Source: Halicephalobus mephisto
Lineage: Eukaryota > Nematoda > Chromadorea > Rhabditida > Panagrolaimidae
Length of the DNA stretch: 17,683 nt
Assembly: GCA_009193035.1 (NCBI GenBank)
Contig: SWDT01000237.1
Location: 1 to 17,683, forward strand
Direction: 5' to 3'
Below, one piece after another: positions 16,090-17,683 of the stretch. Under the pieces are notes generated by a model. That model was not told the DNA's origin and did not search any database. It saw nothing but the letters and a program-made list of their open reading frames with translations. The position numbers and the translations under genes were made by a program. The number at the start of each line of letters is the position of its first letter. Position 1 is the stretch's first letter.

Positions 16090-17559
16090 TCAATACGATT
16101 CGAATAAACTATCCAAATCGTTTAGGATTTCATAGGGTATCATTGAGTTCTGCTCATTTTCTTTCAATTCTACTTTAGCATTTGATATTTGCCTCATCTC
16201 ATTTAGTAATTCTTCTTCAATATCAGCTTTGACATCATTGGAAATATGTTCTTTAAAAATTAGTTTATTTTTCAAAAACCGTAAGTCATAATTATTCTTT
16301 ATTTCAACATTTTTTAAACTAGAGATATTGCTCGCAACAGTTCGCTGTAGCGAATTATCATTAGTAATTACATTATCTTTCATATACCATATTTTATCGT
16401 TATACTTCTTAATTTTTATAGGTATATAACCTTTAATATCATTTAAGTCAGTAAATTCGATTAGTTTATTATCAATTTCTTTACAGAACTTAACTTCAAT
16501 AATGCTATTATTAATTATTTTAACATCAACTGCAGTGTAATTTAAAACTTTTCGAATAAATTTCTTTGGATTCTCCTTCAATAATATTTCTAAAATTTCA
16601 TTATGATCATTGAACATTTGACAAAAAGTTTCTGTTAAATGTCTTAATTGATTCTCAATATTATATTCTAGAAATTGCAGTTCTCCAGCTTCTTGAAAGG
16701 TTTTAACACCTTGATCAGATCGTTTTTCTCTATTAATGGTTTTTAAAGCAGGATCATTTTTATGATCCGCGATGCTATGCAGCGCATACCCCTCAGAAGT
16801 TAATTGTAAATTATTTCCACAATCAGTTGTAAAATTATCTTTTAAATTTAAAGCAATTTGGTAATCATTATTGATCCAAAAATTAGTATTAAAGTAGCCC
16901 TTAAGAACTCCAATAGAAATGAATTTACAGTTTTGTTTATCATTCACTTCCCAAACCATGAATTCATTGGGTTTAATTTTACATCTACCTTTTAAATAAG
17001 TGCACTTATTCATATCAACTAGAACGTTTGTAGGACGTTTTTGGTTATAATGGGAAAAAACTTTAGTCTCAATTAAAACACAATTCTCTTTTAAATAATG
17101 CTTGGCTCTGAATAAACTAGTAAATCTATTTGGATACTCAACAGAAACTTTGTTGTTAGTGTGAAAAGAATTTTCTCCTTTTTTCAAGGTTCCAAATTCA
17201 CAAAATTTATTTTTTATCATTTCTTCACATTCTTTTATACTAATCTCTTTATTATTAATTTCTTTTTCAACTAAATGTTCATATCCGGATAAATCAGTAT
17301 ATAAAGAAACTTCAGTGATAACTTTTTTGCATAAATGAGCGTTTGAAATATATTCTATAGTATTCGGTTTCAAGATTTCAAATCTCTTTACTTTTATTTT
17401 GTCTTTGTAGTTAAAGTTACATTTTGGTAATTGTGGAAGATTAAAATATTGTTTTGGAGAATTATTAGTACTGTAGACATAAAGACCGAAGTTAAACCGC
17501 AAACGACCTAGACAGGATGCCCAAAGCTCCGTGTCGATGGCGAAGACATCGATGTCCAT
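16090..17559 (-). CDS. Viral envelope-glycoprotein-like ectodomain protein (candidate Maverick fusogen), apparently broken at both ends
   Basis: An open frame of 489 codons from ATG 17559 to TGA 16090–16092. Visible traits of an envelope ectodomain: about ten cysteines; N-glycosylation sequons (for example NFT, NYT, NIS); a furin-like REKR site at residues 277–280 (about 16731–16720); and a helical stretch after it (GELQFLEYNIENQLRHL). The later …CQM…LLKENP.KFIRKVLNYTAVDVKI…VKFC block resembles, by recollection, the central part of rhabdovirus/chuvirus-type G proteins. Captured envelope fusogens are known in nematode Mavericks. The first 30 residues are GC-richer and may not be the true N-terminus: the likely signal peptide is in another frame (17657 onward), and AT-rich coding starts after a possible acceptor at 17471–17472. 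A hydrophobic anchor-like segment follows the TGA. So either the gene is decayed, or it is spliced at the 5' end and read through at the 3' end. Fusion-class assignment is inference. Confidence 0.55.
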   Translation of the reverse strand: MDIDVFAIDTELWASCLGRLRFNFGLYVYSTNNSPKQYFNLPQLPKCNFNYKDKIKVKRFEILKPNTIEYISNAHLCKKVITEVSLYTDLSGYEHLVEKEINNKEISIKECEEMIKNKFCEFGTLKKGENSFHTNNKVSVEYPNRFTSLFRAKHYLKENCVLIETKVFSHYNQKRPTNVLVDMNKCTYLKGRCKIKPNEFMVWEVNDKQNCKFISIGVLKGYFNTNFWINNDYQIALNLKDNFTTDCGNNLQLTSEGYALHSIADHKNDPALKTINREKRSDQGVKTFQEAGELQFLEYNIENQLRHLTETFCQMFNDHNEILEILLKENPKKFIRKVLNYTAVDVKIINNSIIEVKFCKEIDNKLIEFTDLNDIKGYIPIKIKKYNDKIWYMKDNVITNDNSLQRTVASNISSLKNVEIKNNYDLRFLKNKLIFKEHISNDVKADIEEELLNEMRQISNAKVELKENEQNSMIPYEILNDLDSLFESY

Positions 17560-17657
17560 TGATGATGAGGTTCTGAGGATTTCCAATGATTCAGAATTTT
17601 AAGCGTAGTTGAGAGGAGGAAGATGAAAAGGGAAAACAATACTAATATTGCTCCCAT
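17511..17657 (-). other. Signal-peptide-like short frame at the 5' end of the envelope-like gene
   Basis: An ATG at 17657 opens 48 codons ending at a TAG around 17511. Residues 1–18 are Met-Gly followed by a run of Leu, Ile, Val and Phe, then Ser-Thr-Thr: a typical signal peptide without a charged n-region. It is offset from the ectodomain frame by one base, and the two frames overlap from about 17598 to 17511. It may be a separate first exon or the result of a frameshift. Confidence 0.5.
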
Positions 17658-17683
17658 CGTAACAGGAACGGAACGGCACAGCG

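Overview
This is eukaryotic, almost certainly metazoan, DNA, and most likely nematode. Host genes are split by GT–AG introns that are either minimal (41–43 bp) or several hundred bp of repeat-like AT-rich sequence. Acceptors read TTTTAG or TTTCAG. Three of the four host genes have such an acceptor 9–25 nt upstream of the ATG, as expected for spliced-leader trans-splicing. Two same-strand genes lie only 126 nt apart, like an operon. The nematode call is inference; no species is recognised.

Left part, 1–11,219: ordinary host genes. (1) An Enhancer-of-zeste/EZH histone H3K27 methyltransferase, + strand, 69–3498, five coding exons, 737 aa, with CXC and SET domains intact. (2) On the minus strand, convergent with it, a Hook-family dynein adaptor, 7211–3783, six exons, 663 aa. 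It was assembled from small exons, including a 14-codon first exon and a GC–AG intron. (3) Just upstream on the same strand, the U1 snRNP C protein, 7742–7338. U1C and Hook may form an operon. (4) After about 1.6 kb of AT-rich intergenic DNA, a GT49-type glycosyltransferase, + strand, 9326–11,219, four exons. It has a 50-bp minisatellite in one intron and a one-base frame discrepancy at the last exon junction.

Transition, 11,220–11,969: an antisense tRNA-like (SINE-like) element with Pol III A and B boxes and a T-run terminator, then a TATA box and a tandem repeat array.

Right part, 11,970–17,683: gene style changes. Reading frames become long, intronless and very AT-rich, and lie on both strands. 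An adenovirus-type cysteine protease with His, Asp, Gln and Cys in place is characteristic of Maverick/Polinton elements. A 155-aa protein resembles a Polinton structural-type protein. Between them lies a 706-aa protein that combines a split von Willebrand A domain, a glycine-rich hydrophobic segment, a papain-like cysteine protease and a C-terminal zinc ribbon. Further right are a small basic protein and an envelope-glycoprotein-like protein with many cysteines, N-glycosylation sites and an RXKR furin-like site. Its apparent signal peptide lies in another frame, and its apparent membrane anchor lies just after an in-frame TGA.

Taken together, the right third looks like the end portion of a Maverick/Polinton virus-like element next to a host gene. 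It carries an envelope gene that seems damaged (or is spliced and read through) and an unusual vWA–papain cargo gene. Polymerase B, integrase, packaging ATPase and major capsid protein are not in the window, so the assignment rests mainly on the protease and the structural-type protein.
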